Positions 25,626 to 34,616 of a DNA stretch of 64,000 bases are shown here, in pieces. The DNA is from an uncultured Collinsella sp. (GTDB lineage: Bacteria > Actinomycetota > Coriobacteriia > Coriobacteriales > Coriobacteriaceae). The stretch's first letter is position 1; each line of letters opens with the position of its first letter. The position numbers and the translations under genes were made by a program. Below the pieces are notes generated by a model, which had not been told where the DNA came from, did no database searches, and worked only from the letters and a program-made list of their open reading frames with translations. Where the stretch lies: the NCBI GenBank assembly GCA_900542305.1, contig UQMU01000003.1, positions 1-64,000 on the forward strand, written 5' to 3'.

Positions 25626-26831
25626 TTACGCGGACGGCTCCTGCTGAGTAATGCAGTGGATGTTGCCGCCACCGAAGACGACCTGCTCGGACTGAACGCC
25701 GACGCACTTGTAGACGCCCTCGCCCCAGACCTCGTCGTAGATCTTCTGGAGCGTGTCGACGGCCAGCTGGTCGTTCTCGTCGCCGTACTGCGGGACGATA
25801 ACGCCGTGGTTGGTCACGAGGTAGTTCATGTAGGAGGCGATCAGCGGCTCGTCGGGGACGCGCGGCTCGGCGTTCTCGTCGGCGTCGATGGTGTCGCAGG
25901 AAGCCTGGTCCATGAACAGCGGGTTCACGGGCATGCAGAGCTTGTAGACCTTCATCTTGCGGCCCTTGGCGTCGACGGCGTTGGAGAGGGTCTCGTAGGC
26001 AGCGTGGCACTGCTCGTAGAACGGATACTCGGGATCGTCGGTCCAAATGCAGGCCATGACGCCCGGCGCGATGAACGTGGCGACGTCGTCGATGTGGCCG
26101 TTGGTCTCCTCGGGGTCGATGCCCTCCTTGACCCAGATGACCTTCTCGACACCCAGGTAATCCTTGAGGTGCTCGTCCATGTAGGCGCGAAGCTCCTCGC
26201 TCCAGGGCTCAAACTTCTTGTGGTACTTGGGCCAGATGGACTCGGGATCCTCTTCCTCCTCCAGAACCGCAGAGCAGGTGCGGCCCGGGGAAAGCAGGCA
26301 CTGGTCGGTCACGACAAGGGTGCCCTCGCCGTCGACGGTGATGGAGCCGCCCTCGAGGATCATGTCATCGGGACGATAGCGGCGGCAGCCGGAGAGCTCA
26401 GCCATCTTGAGGGCGATCTGCTCGTCCTTGTCCCACGGGAAGTACAGGCCGTCGACGAGGCCGCCGTAGGCGTTGAAGTGCCAGTGGTTGGCGCGCTTCT
26501 CGCCCTTGCCGTTGATGACGTAGGTGGCGGCGGTGTCGCGGAACCAGGCGTCGTCGGTGGTCATCTCGATGACGGTGACGTTCTCGTCGTTCTCGAAGAC
26601 GGCCTTGCAGTTGGCGTAGTCGACCTGGTTGGCGCACATATAGACCGGGGTGAACTCGGAGATGGCGCGGGCGATGGCGGCATACTGCTTCTGGGCCGGC
26701 TTGGCGCCGTGGGCCCAGGTGTCGGTGCGGTGGGGCCAGCCCATCCACACGCGATCCTGCGGGGCGAACTCGGCGGGCATGAAGAAGCCGTCGGCCTTGG
26801 GGGTGGACTCGGACTCGGTGATCGTACGCAT
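25626..26831 (-). CDS. aguA: Agmatine deiminase (second, longer copy)
   Basis: 401 residues from ATG 26831 (GGAGG 7 bases ahead); the open frame runs to 26996 without family similarity. Same catalytic features as the copy at 14987: D-A-W-F-R-D, E-G-G-S-I-T, H-I-D-D-V-A and the Cys in G-G-G-N-I-H-C-I-T near residue 393. It differs by an acidic insertion of about 28 residues near position 190-220 (E-E-E-E-D-P-E-S-I-W). Two aguA copies in one island may be expressed under different signals or prefer different guanidino substrates. Confidence 0.94.
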   Translation of the reverse strand: MRTITESESTPKADGFFMPAEFAPQDRVWMGWPHRTDTWAHGAKPAQKQYAAIARAISEFTPVYMCANQVDYANCKAVFENDENVTVIEMTTDDAWFRDTAATYVINGKGEKRANHWHFNAYGGLVDGLYFPWDKDEQIALKMAELSGCRRYRPDDMILEGGSITVDGEGTLVVTDQCLLSPGRTCSAVLEEEEDPESIWPKYHKKFEPWSEELRAYMDEHLKDYLGVEKVIWVKEGIDPEETNGHIDDVATFIAPGVMACIWTDDPEYPFYEQCHAAYETLSNAVDAKGRKMKVYKLCMPVNPLFMDQASCDTIDADENAEPRVPDEPLIASYMNYLVTNHGVIVPQYGDENDQLAVDTLQKIYDEVWGEGVYKCVGVQSEQVVFGGGNIHCITQQEPSA

Positions 26832-27198
26832 AAGATTTCCTCCAAATCGAACGATCGCTTGCTGCGGGCGGGTTACCCGCAGCCTAAAACCAAGAGATGG
26901 TAGGCGCCCGTTCCCCGGCAAAGGTCGGGGCGCCCGGCGCCGGTTTTCACGGAGTCGCACCGGCAAGCGACGACGTAACCAAGTGCGCGGAGACAAAACG
27001 CACGAAGGATACGGAAGAGAGATTGGGGTGGGCGGTGGTTACCGGAGCTATCGCTCACACCCACCCCGGGGAATGGTTAGCAAACCTGTCGCTTGGGCAC
27101 GTCTCCGAAGAGGCTAGAGTGCCCGGAGTCGGGAGCGACAAGCCCGACGAAGCGCACGTTGGTACGCGAGGAGGGTTGGAGCCCCAGAACCGGGTGCT
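26832..27198 (-). promoter_or_regulatory. Long GC-rich structured leader of aguA2
   Basis: About 365 bp without a gene. On the minus strand, in order toward aguA2, the main stems are GGGCAC/GTGCCC (27093-27122), GGGGTGGG/CCCACCCC (27025-27067), CCCCG/CGGGG within a GGCGCC-rich block (26903-26945) and GCTGCGGG/CCCGCAGC (26861-26883). The first stem resembles the GGGCACTCCG stem in the permease leader, sharing GGGCACTC, GCCTC and TTCGGAG in order. It is a candidate cis-regulatory RNA. No known riboswitch class was recognised. Confidence 0.4.
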
Positions 27199-28638
27199 CT
27201 AGTTCTCCTCGGCCTCGGCGGCCTCCTCAGCGAGACGCTGAGCTGCCAGCTCGGGAGTGAGGCCCTTGTACTCGGTCTCGCGGCCCTTGGCGCTAACGAC
27301 GCGGACAACCTCGCCGATGAGCAGAAGCACGATGAAGATAACGATCATCGGGAGCTTGTCGCCAATTTCAGCGGCAGAGAGCGGCACCAGCGTTGCAACG
27401 ATGGCCAGGACCAGCTCGATGCAGGGGATGGCCAGCATGACCTTCATCATGGCGCCCTTAAACGGGAACGTGAAGATGCGCTCGCGGTTGGGGTCGTTCT
27501 TACGAAGGTTGAGGAACGCCGGGAACATCGGGATATAGGTGAGCAGCAGGAAGACGACGGAGGTGCCGAAGAGCATCCAGAAAACACCGTTGGAGATGGC
27601 GTCGATGGGAACGAGCTGCAGGCACAGCACCAGGGAGGCAACGATGGCGTTGACCAGGTTGGCGCCGTTGGGCATGTCGTCATCCGAGATCATCGAGGCG
27701 AAGACCTTGGGCATGTTGCCGTGCTCGGCAGCGTAGCGGGCGACGGAGTTGACGCCGAAGGACCAGGCGGCCATGTTGGCGAACAGGGTGATCAGGAAGG
27801 CGATGCAGATGACCTTGAAGATCATGGAGTCGCCCACCATGGTCTGGACTGCGACAATCATGCCATAGTCGGGGTCGATGGAATCGGCCGGCACAGCAGC
27901 GCCGATGCCAAAGCCAGCGAACAGGTAGATCACGGCGATGGACAGGCCACCGACGATGATAGCCTTGGGGATATCGCGAGCGGGATCGGCCATGTCGTCG
28001 GTCATGGTGCAGATGACCTCGAAGCCCATGAAGTTAAAGATGATGATCGACAGGTAGCCGAGAGCGTTGGTGTTGGTGAGCTCGGGCAGGAAGGTGGCAG
28101 CGGACATGTCGTTCGCAAAACCGTTCTCCATGGCATACCAAATGCCCAAAGCGCCAACGATAACGGCGACGGCGACCTTGATGATGGCGCCACCGTTAAG
28201 GACCCACTCGGAGTCGGCCGCCTTGGAGCGGCCCATGAGGTAGACGATCCACACAAAGGCAAGATCGATACCCATCTTGGCGATCAAGTTGAACTCGACG
28301 CCAAAGACCATGCCCAAAATGTCGGGGAACATGGTAGCCAGCGAGGCGATCCACAGCGGGTAGTTGACCCAGTAGTAGTACGAGATGCGGGCGCCCCATT
28401 TGTCGCCCAGGCCATCGCGAACCCAGTCGTAAATGCCGCCCTCGCCGTCATAGGTGGTACCGAGCTCGGCGACAACCATGCCGTAGGGAAGCAGGAAGGT
28501 CAGGATCAGGAAGATCCACCAGAAGAACTGCTGGTTGCCAATGGCAGCAGCAGGAGCGGCGGCCTCGCAAACGAAGACGACGCAGATGATGGTCGAAATG
28601 ACCGTCAAGAAGGAAAGCTTTTTCTTTCCGTCGCTCAT
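27199..28638 (-). CDS. APC-family amino acid/polyamine antiporter (second copy)
   Basis: 479 residues, with AAGGAG ahead of ATG 28638. It is a close paralogue of the permease at 23617, with the same C-E-A-A-A-P-A-A-A-I-G-N and G-I-Y-D-W-V-R-D-G-L-G motifs and about twelve helices. It ends in an acidic tail (E-E-A-A-E-A-E-E-N). It lies directly downstream of ptcA on the same strand, with a 133-bp gap, so it is the best candidate for the agmatine/putrescine antiporter of the pathway. Substrate assignment is inference. Confidence 0.9.
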   Translation of the reverse strand: MSDGKKKLSFLTVISTIICVVFVCEAAAPAAAIGNQQFFWWIFLILTFLLPYGMVVAELGTTYDGEGGIYDWVRDGLGDKWGARISYYYWVNYPLWIASLATMFPDILGMVFGVEFNLIAKMGIDLAFVWIVYLMGRSKAADSEWVLNGGAIIKVAVAVIVGALGIWYAMENGFANDMSAATFLPELTNTNALGYLSIIIFNFMGFEVICTMTDDMADPARDIPKAIIVGGLSIAVIYLFAGFGIGAAVPADSIDPDYGMIVAVQTMVGDSMIFKVICIAFLITLFANMAAWSFGVNSVARYAAEHGNMPKVFASMISDDDMPNGANLVNAIVASLVLCLQLVPIDAISNGVFWMLFGTSVVFLLLTYIPMFPAFLNLRKNDPNRERIFTFPFKGAMMKVMLAIPCIELVLAIVATLVPLSAAEIGDKLPMIVIFIVLLLIGEVVRVVSAKGRETEYKGLTPELAAQRLAEEAAEAEEN

Positions 28639-28771
28639 GATGAGCTCCTTCGCTCAGTCTTGGACAGATCCGAGGCCCTAAGGTATTAAGGCAATTGCTT
28701 GGGCCTCGGTGAGCGGGCGACAGGAGACGAGCATCCGCCGCCCGCAAACGTGCTTTTAGAAGCCTTGAGGC

Positions 28772-29845
28772 TTAGAGCTGCTCGAGAGCCTCGAGAGCGG
28801 CGTGGAGCTCAGCCTTGGCGGAGTACTCGACACCCTCGTCGTTGAGCGGGGTGCGCTTGCCCAGGGCGGCAAGGAGAGCACGGATGGAATGCTTGCGGTT
28901 CTCGGCCTCGACCCAGCACAGGGAGCGCTCGGGATCATCCATGACCTCGTCGACGACCTCCTCGTTGCGGGTGGCCGGCAGGCAGTGCATGAACTTAGAG
29001 TCTGCGCCGGCGAAGTTCATCATGTCCATGGTGACCTGATACTTGGGATAGAACACGTCCATGTAGTTCTCGCCCGAGACTTCCTCGTCGTACAGGCCAT
29101 ACCACACGTCGGTGTAGATGAAGTCGGCACCCTTGATGCACTCGATGTCGTCGGAGATGACGATGGAGCCGCCGGAGACCTTGCAGTTCTCCTCGGCGAT
29201 GGCCATCATCTGCTTGCCGAACTCGGCGCGCTCCTCAACGGTGCCAACGTGCAGGCCGCCGTCGGGGATCTGGTGGCCCTTAGGTCCAAACTGGACAAAC
29301 TTCATGCCGACCTTGGAGGCGATGAACATGAGGGAGACGCAGACCTGGGTGGCGTCGCCGATGAAGGCCAGGGTGCAGTCCTCGATCTTCTTGCCCTCGG
29401 GGAGGTTCTCGAGCATGGTCATGAGGTCGCCCATCTCCTGCGTGGGATGGTTGAACTCGGACATGCCGTTGATGACGGGCACAGCGGAGCCCTCGGCGAG
29501 GCCGACGACGTCCTTGTGACGGTCAACGCGAGCCATCATGATGTCGAGCAGCGAACCCATGACGCGAGCGGTGTCGCCCAGGGACTCATGGCCACCGAGC
29601 TGGATGGTGCCAGGGCCATAGAACTGAGCGTGACCGCCGAGGTCGGTCATAGCGGTCTCGAAGGAAAGACGGGTGCGGGTGGAAACCTGCTGGAAGATCA
29701 TGCCAAGGCTCTTGTTGCGGAGCAGGTGCGGATAATAACCGTCAACCTTGATGGCCTTCTTCATTGCCAGGCCAAGATCCTCGATAGCCAGGATCTGCTC
29801 TTTGGTGAAGTCGTTGGTGTCGATGAAATCCTTAGGCAGTGCCAT
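28772..29845 (-). CDS. ptcA: Putrescine carbamoyltransferase
   Basis: 357 residues from ATG 29845 (GGAAAGG ahead); the frame is open to 29926. It has the carbamoyl-phosphate motif STRTRLSFE at 55-63, H-P-T-Q near 135, and H-C-L-P-A near 268, as in ornithine carbamoyltransferases. The context and the [19 protein letters not shown] region point to the putrescine enzyme. It phosphorolyses N-carbamoylputrescine to putrescine and carbamoyl phosphate. Carbamate kinase, normally next to ptcA, is absent from this window. An ornithine-specific enzyme remains a weaker possibility. Confidence 0.85.
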   Translation of the reverse strand: MALPKDFIDTNDFTKEQILAIEDLGLAMKKAIKVDGYYPHLLRNKSLGMIFQQVSTRTRLSFETAMTDLGGHAQFYGPGTIQLGGHESLGDTARVMGSLLDIMMARVDRHKDVVGLAEGSAVPVINGMSEFNHPTQEMGDLMTMLENLPEGKKIEDCTLAFIGDATQVCVSLMFIASKVGMKFVQFGPKGHQIPDGGLHVGTVEERAEFGKQMMAIAEENCKVSGGSIVISDDIECIKGADFIYTDVWYGLYDEEVSGENYMDVFYPKYQVTMDMMNFAGADSKFMHCLPATRNEEVVDEVMDDPERSLCWVEAENRKHSIRALLAALGKRTPLNDEGVEYSAKAELHAALEALEQL

Positions 29846-29968
29846 GTCGATTTCCTTTCCGCCGGTCTTGCCGACTATTACTGAGAGGCGCTCGTACATC
29901 ACGCCTCGTGTTGACAACACCATCATTCACCCGTATGCAATTTTTACCTAGTTTATTCGGGATTAAAG

Positions 29969-30058
29969 ACCGTTCACGGAGTTACACCCCCTCTAAACCA
30001 ATATAAACCCGCAGGTAGAGAGTTTACAGGGGGTTTACTATCTAGAACCGCGAACGGT
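29969..30058. promoter_or_regulatory. ptcA-luxR operator region with two ACCGTTCRCGG sites
   Basis: ACCGTTCACGG at 29969-29979 and its inverted form CCGCGAACGGT at 30048-30058 bracket a segment with GTTTAC and CCCCCT/AGGGGG inverted elements. The region is shared by the divergent ptcA (start 29845) and LuxR (start 30176) genes. The same 11-bp motif occurs before the sugar operons. Confidence 0.5.
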
Positions 30059-30175
30059 ATACGGCTATGCTGTATCTCGGCGCCTAATCCGCAATGAAAC
30101 GAAGGGTTGAGACGTCTATATCCCACAAGGTATACAGAGCTCGGCCATAGAATAAATGAGATGGGACGGTGACAG

Positions 30176-31141
30176 ATGAACACCCTGATGTTCTTCTATA
30201 CCCTAGCGATACTCGTGATCTGTATTGTGACGGCGGTGCTCTCGCTTGCCGCCTATGCCTCGTCTCGTCGACGCTTCTTTATCTATGGCAGCGGCGTATT
30301 TATCTGCTATGCCATCGAGATGACCGAGATTTTCTTTTTGGAATACACGCTGCAAAACCAGAGTTTTCCAGCCAGCGACTATTACTCAATTACCATGCCT
30401 GTGTTGCGGACCTTTGTGGCGACCGCTTCGCAGGCTTTTATTTGGCTCATTGCCATGGATTTGCTCGACAAGCATTCAAAAAAGCAGTTTGTCATTCCCG
30501 TCGCAACGTTCTTGCTGAGCGAGCTGCTGATTATCGTCGCTGTCCCCTACGGCCCCATTCATCAATGGCTCTACTACACGATGCGTCAGGTATTCCTTGT
30601 TTTCGTGGGGCTATATATCTTTTGGACGGCACGCAAGAGCACGCAAGTCGAGCTGAAGGCACGCGTTAACAACCAACGAAAGCACCTGATTATCGGCGCT
30701 ATTCTGGTCGGTTGCATCGTTGCCGAGGATTTCTACAACATTCTGATTGTCCCCATGAGTCTGGCGCCCTCTTGGCTGCAACTATATCTGTCCGAGCGCA
30801 ACTTTAGCGAAAACGTCTTTGCCTGCTACTTTGCGATTCTGCTGATCATCTACTCCTACCACGTGCTTTCAATCCGCATGCAGGAGGCGCCCGAGGAAAA
30901 GAACGTCAGCGATCTTGATCGACACATCGAAGAGCAGATGCCCTTCTATCGCAACGCCTACAAGCTCTCCAACCGTGAGACCGAAGTTATGCGTCTGGTC
31001 GTACTGGGCAAATCGAACCAAGAGATCGCTGACGAGCTATTCCTTGCCGTGGGCACCGTCAAGACCCACATCCACAACATCCTGGTCAAAACCGAACAGC
31101 AAAACCGCACGACGCTCATCCTCCACTTTTGGAAGCGATAA
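30176..31141 (+). CDS. Membrane-bound LuxR-family regulator
   Basis: 321 residues. About seven hydrophobic helices occupy residues 5-225. The C-terminal LuxR HTH reads L-S-N-R-E-T-E-V-M-R-L-V-V-L-G-K-S-N-Q-E-I-A, then A-V-G-T-V-K-T-H-I-H-N-I-L-V-K. It is divergent from ptcA and so is its likely regulator; it may sense a polyamine-pathway compound in the membrane. The ribosome site is weak. The first stem of the 31155 repeat serves as its terminator. Confidence 0.9.
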   Translation: MNTLMFFYTLAILVICIVTAVLSLAAYASSRRRFFIYGSGVFICYAIEMTEIFFLEYTLQNQSFPASDYYSITMPVLRTFVATASQAFIWLIAMDLLDKHSKKQFVIPVATFLLSELLIIVAVPYGPIHQWLYYTMRQVFLVFVGLYIFWTARKSTQVELKARVNNQRKHLIIGAILVGCIVAEDFYNILIVPMSLAPSWLQLYLSERNFSENVFACYFAILLIIYSYHVLSIRMQEAPEEKNVSDLDRHIEEQMPFYRNAYKLSNRETEVMRLVVLGKSNQEIADELFLAVGTVKTHIHNILVKTEQQNRTTLILHFWKR

Positions 31142-31154
31142 CCTGCCAAAAAGG

Positions 31155-31430
31155 GACAGGTTTATTTTGGCAGGTTTTATCTGGGCAAACGCCAAAAACC
31201 GCCGCGAGGGAGCTACTTTCCCTCGCGGCGGTTTTCTAGCAGTAAAACCAAGTGAGTAGGCTTTTTGCAGAAGGCCGAGCACGCCCCAAAACGACATAGC
31301 TCTGACCTGCGGTTTTATTGAGCATTTGTCGCGATGTGCTCGGCAGGTTCAAAAAAGTCTACTCACTTGTATCTGAGACGCACCAGATTGGCAAAAACCG
31401 CCGCGAAAGGGCCCCTGGTCCCTTCGCGGC
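31155..31430. repeat. Dispersed 275-bp intergenic repeat, copy 2
   Basis: Collinear with 17166-17440. The left stem (CCGCCGCGAGGGA with TCCCTCGCGGCGG, then TTTTC) is a strong terminator on the plus strand. The right GC-rich stem would serve the ABC permease on the minus strand. The inner inverted repeat CAAGTGAGTAG/CTACTCACTTG is at 31249-31259 and 31359-31369, with the same 110-bp unit spacing as in copy 1. Differences between copies tend to keep the stems paired. Confidence 0.85.
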
Positions 31431-31470
31431 GGTCATACGCCTCTGATTTTGCGACGATTTTGCCCGCTTG

Positions 31471-33693
31471 TTACTCGCTGTAGCGGATGGCAATGGCGGC
31501 TCGCACCATGCCGGTGCTCATGAGGTAGGTCACCAGGAAGTAGCCGCCGTAGGCCGCCAGGAAGATTGCACAGGTGAGGCCCACGGTGCCGCCGATGCTC
31601 ATATTTCCGAAAATGCTCACCAGCTCGATGATCACCTTAAGTGCCACAAAGGAGTGCGCCAGGCCCACTGCCAGCGGGAACAGGAAGAATACCGCTTGCT
31701 GCGCCATCACCGAATGACGAATCTGGCGGTCCTCACAGCCGATCTGTGCCAGCACACGATAGCTGCGGCTGCCGTCGGCCACGTTGGAGAGTTGCTGGAT
31801 CGACAGAATCGCCGCGCATGCAACGACCAATACAAAGCCGATGTAGATGGCTAGGTAGCTAATAAGACCGTTCATTTGCGCTGCTTGCGCGTACATCTCG
31901 GAGCGTGTGATGAAGGTTCCCCACGACCCCGGCTCCTTGCCGTCAACGAGCAGATTGTCGAGCACAGTGTATTTAATACTCTCGTCTGCCTCGGTCGTAT
32001 CCATCCCCTGTTTGTAGTTAACGAGCAGGCTACTGGAATACGGCTGCAGATTAAGTTGGGACAACAGCTCGTCGGCAACGACGACGGTACCCGGATTACT
32101 GCCCGTCGCCGAGTTGGCGATGGCCGCCGCATCTTCGTCCGACTTATCGGTTGCGGGCTTGAGCGTATGCCCGCCCAAGGTAAGGGCATGGCCGCCAGCC
32201 ATATACTTGGTGTACAGGTCGACCAGCTCGCCGCCCATATCACACGTGAGCAGATACTGGTCGTGACCGATGTGCACCGGCTCCTCGCCCATCATCTGAC
32301 GCAGTTTGTTGTACTGGCTCGCCGGCGTCACAAACAGACCCATCGTATCGGCATTGCTACCCCCGAACGCCTTGGGAAGCTTTTCGCCCATGGCCTTGCA
32401 CATTTCACTTGGAGTCACCGAAGGATCCGAACCGCCAAGCGGGTAACTCAGATACGAATCGATCTGCACATGCTCACCGGCAACATCGGCAATATTGACC
32501 TTCTTGCCGGTCTCGTCGTTGTTGTCCGCCGACTTGCCCTTACGGTCGCCGTGCCATGGATCGCCGTGCCATGCGGAGTACAAATCGACCGTACTATCGG
32601 CCAGCACCATGCGATCGGCTTCAGACGGATTGATGTACTCTTTGTAGTAGTCGAGCGTATCGGGCGTGTAATAGACATACGTCTGTGACACGTCAACAGG
32701 GTTATAGCGCTCCAGGTTTTCGTTCATCACATTGGCAATCGACATACCGCACGTCACCGAGGTGATGGCCAAAAACAGGAGCATCGCGATGACGCCCATC
32801 GAAAAGCACACCGTGTTGACCTTGGCCGCAAGCTGGCGCACGGTAAACATGTTGAGGCCGCGCCAATACACGCCGCGCAGGCTCTGCAGCAGCTTGATGA
32901 GCATGCCCGAGAGTCCCCAGAACAGGGCAAAGGTGCCCACGGTAACCATAGCGGTCGTAATGCCAAACTGGTTCATGGCCTCTTGCAGCTTGCTGTCCGT
33001 CGCGGTTAGCGGGAACCCATCACGTAGCAGACGGTAATAGGCCACGCCCACAAGCACCACGCCCACGGCAAAGATGGCAATCGCAATCCAGGGGTTGCGC
33101 GTCTTGATGCTCTCGTTGCGACGCTTGGCACCCATAAGCTCGATGAGTTTGGTACGACGCACGGCGCGAAGGTTCAGCAGTAGCGTGAGCACAAACATTA
33201 CGAGCATGCAAGCAAGGGTCAGGTTGAACGCATGCACCGAGAAAAAGAAGTGGAAATTGGCGATCTGTGTCTTAAAGAGCGAGGCCGTAAAGAACGTCAT
33301 GAGCTGGGAGAGTCCCATACCCAGCACAATGCCGGCGACAAAGGCCACGACCGAGACAATCACGGTCTCGAGCGCCATGATCGTGGCGACGCGTCCGCGC
33401 CCCATGCCGAGCACCTGGTACAGGCCAAACTCCTTCTTGCGGCGTTTCATGATGAAGTTATTGGCATACACCATCAAAAAGGCCATGACACCGGCCAAAA
33501 AGTACGTCAGGTCGCCGAGCATGCTGCCCATAACCTGCGCCAAGCCCTTTTCATCGATTCCGGCGATGTCGACCTGCATCGAGATGGTGTTAAAGGCATA
33601 GAAGACCGTGACGCCCAGGGTGAGCGTCAAAAGGTAGACGAGGTAGTCGCGGCCGGCACGGCGGACGTTGCCCCAAGCGAGTTTACAGAGCAT
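31471..33693 (-). CDS. ABC transporter permease, BceB/FtsX-like
   Basis: 740 residues from ATG 33693; a GTG at 33705 in frame is the alternative. About ten membrane helices, with a large extracytoplasmic domain (about residues 320-610) between helix groups, as in Bce-type peptide-resistance permeases. Conserved features include L-A-W-G-N-V-R-R near the start and R-R-K-K-E-F-G-L-Y-Q-V-L-G-M in the first cytoplasmic loop. It overlaps the ATPase gene by 11 bp. The role is probably resistance to or sensing of a cell-wall-active peptide; the usual BceRS two-component genes are not next to it. Confidence 0.88.
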   Translation of the reverse strand: MLCKLAWGNVRRAGRDYLVYLLTLTLGVTVFYAFNTISMQVDIAGIDEKGLAQVMGSMLGDLTYFLAGVMAFLMVYANNFIMKRRKKEFGLYQVLGMGRGRVATIMALETVIVSVVAFVAGIVLGMGLSQLMTFFTASLFKTQIANFHFFFSVHAFNLTLACMLVMFVLTLLLNLRAVRRTKLIELMGAKRRNESIKTRNPWIAIAIFAVGVVLVGVAYYRLLRDGFPLTATDSKLQEAMNQFGITTAMVTVGTFALFWGLSGMLIKLLQSLRGVYWRGLNMFTVRQLAAKVNTVCFSMGVIAMLLFLAITSVTCGMSIANVMNENLERYNPVDVSQTYVYYTPDTLDYYKEYINPSEADRMVLADSTVDLYSAWHGDPWHGDRKGKSADNNDETGKKVNIADVAGEHVQIDSYLSYPLGGSDPSVTPSEMCKAMGEKLPKAFGGSNADTMGLFVTPASQYNKLRQMMGEEPVHIGHDQYLLTCDMGGELVDLYTKYMAGGHALTLGGHTLKPATDKSDEDAAAIANSATGSNPGTVVVADELLSQLNLQPYSSSLLVNYKQGMDTTEADESIKYTVLDNLLVDGKEPGSWGTFITRSEMYAQAAQMNGLISYLAIYIGFVLVVACAAILSIQQLSNVADGSRSYRVLAQIGCEDRQIRHSVMAQQAVFFLFPLAVGLAHSFVALKVIIELVSIFGNMSIGGTVGLTCAIFLAAYGGYFLVTYLMSTGMVRAAIAIRYSE

Positions 33694-34468
33694 CGGAGCC
33701 CTCACCGCCCATCATGGCAACGACCTCCATAATGCGGTCGAAAAACTCTCGGCGGTCGGTGTCGCCGCGGCGCAGCTCGGTGAAGATCTTGCCGTCGCGG
33801 ATAAACAACACGCGGCTCGTGTAGCTGGCGGCAAAGCTGTCATGCGTGACCATGAGCACGGTGGCGCGCAGGCGGCGATTGAGGGCCTCCAGGCTCTCGA
33901 GCAGCAGGCGGGCGCTCTTGGAATCGAGGGCGCCGGTGGGCTCGTCAGCCATAATCATGGTGGGGTCGGTGACGAGTGCGCGAGCCGCGGCAACGCGCTG
34001 CTGCTGACCGCCGGACATCTGGTAGGGATACTTGTCGAGCACCTGACTGATAGACAGGCGCGCGGCCACATCCTGCACGCGGGTCGAGATCTCTGCCGAG
34101 TTTGTGCGGGCAATGGTGAGCGGCAGGGCGATGTTCTCGCGCGCCGTGAGCGTATCGAGCAGGTTGGAGTCCTGGAAGATAAAGCCGAGCTCCTCGCGGC
34201 GGAACTGCGAAAGCTTAGCCTGCTTCATGCGCGTTACGTCCTGCCCGTTGATGCGGATGGTGCCGCTCGTGGCGCCATCGATGGTCGACACGCAGTTGAG
34301 CAACGTCGACTTGCCCGAGCCCGAAGCGCCCATGATGCCAACAAATTCGCCGCGGTTGACAGTAAAGCTGACGTCGTTGAGCGCACGGGTCACGTTGCCC
34401 AGCGCTCCATATACCTTTTCGAGATGCGCGACCTCCAGTACCGGGGTCGCCATGTGCGTGGTTTGCAT
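33683..34468 (-). CDS. ABC transporter ATP-binding protein, BceA/MacB-like
   Basis: 261 residues from ATG 34468 (AAAGGA ahead). All ABC motifs are present: Walker A GASGSGKST, signature M-S-G-G-Q-Q-Q-R-V-A, Walker B with M-I-M-A-D-E-P-T-G-A-L-D, and the switch His in V-T-H-D. It energises the permease encoded immediately downstream. The promoter region is shared with the divergent Nudix-Vsr gene and holds an 18-bp palindrome. Confidence 0.93.
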   Translation of the reverse strand: MQTTHMATPVLEVAHLEKVYGALGNVTRALNDVSFTVNRGEFVGIMGASGSGKSTLLNCVSTIDGATSGTIRINGQDVTRMKQAKLSQFRREELGFIFQDSNLLDTLTARENIALPLTIARTNSAEISTRVQDVAARLSISQVLDKYPYQMSGGQQQRVAAARALVTDPTMIMADEPTGALDSKSARLLLESLEALNRRLRATVLMVTHDSFAASYTSRVLFIRDGKIFTELRRGDTDRREFFDRIMEVVAMMGGEGSDAL

Positions 34469-34551
34469 ACCGAATCCTTTCTTGCGATTAGTCTACGGCA
34501 TCTATAGTCGCAAGAAGACGAGTCGGCTACCATCGATATGGCTTACGCTTG

Positions 34552-34569
34552 CCTTACCGTTGTGTAAGG
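34552..34569. promoter_or_regulatory. CCTTAC-N6-GTAAGG palindrome
   Basis: A perfect 6-bp-arm inverted repeat midway between the divergent ABC ATPase (start 34468) and Nudix-Vsr (start 34617) genes. It is a likely operator or overlaps a promoter. No adjacent regulator gene identifies the protein that binds it. Confidence 0.4.
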
Positions 34570-34616
34570 TACGGGTAGCCGCCCTGTTATGTGCTGATAT
34601 TGAGAGAGGACTCCTG

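Noticed and set aside
15000..31500. Integrated genomic island with att sites
   Set aside because: No integrase, tRNA end or flanking att repeat was found; the 275-bp repeats lie within it and look like terminators, not attachment sites.
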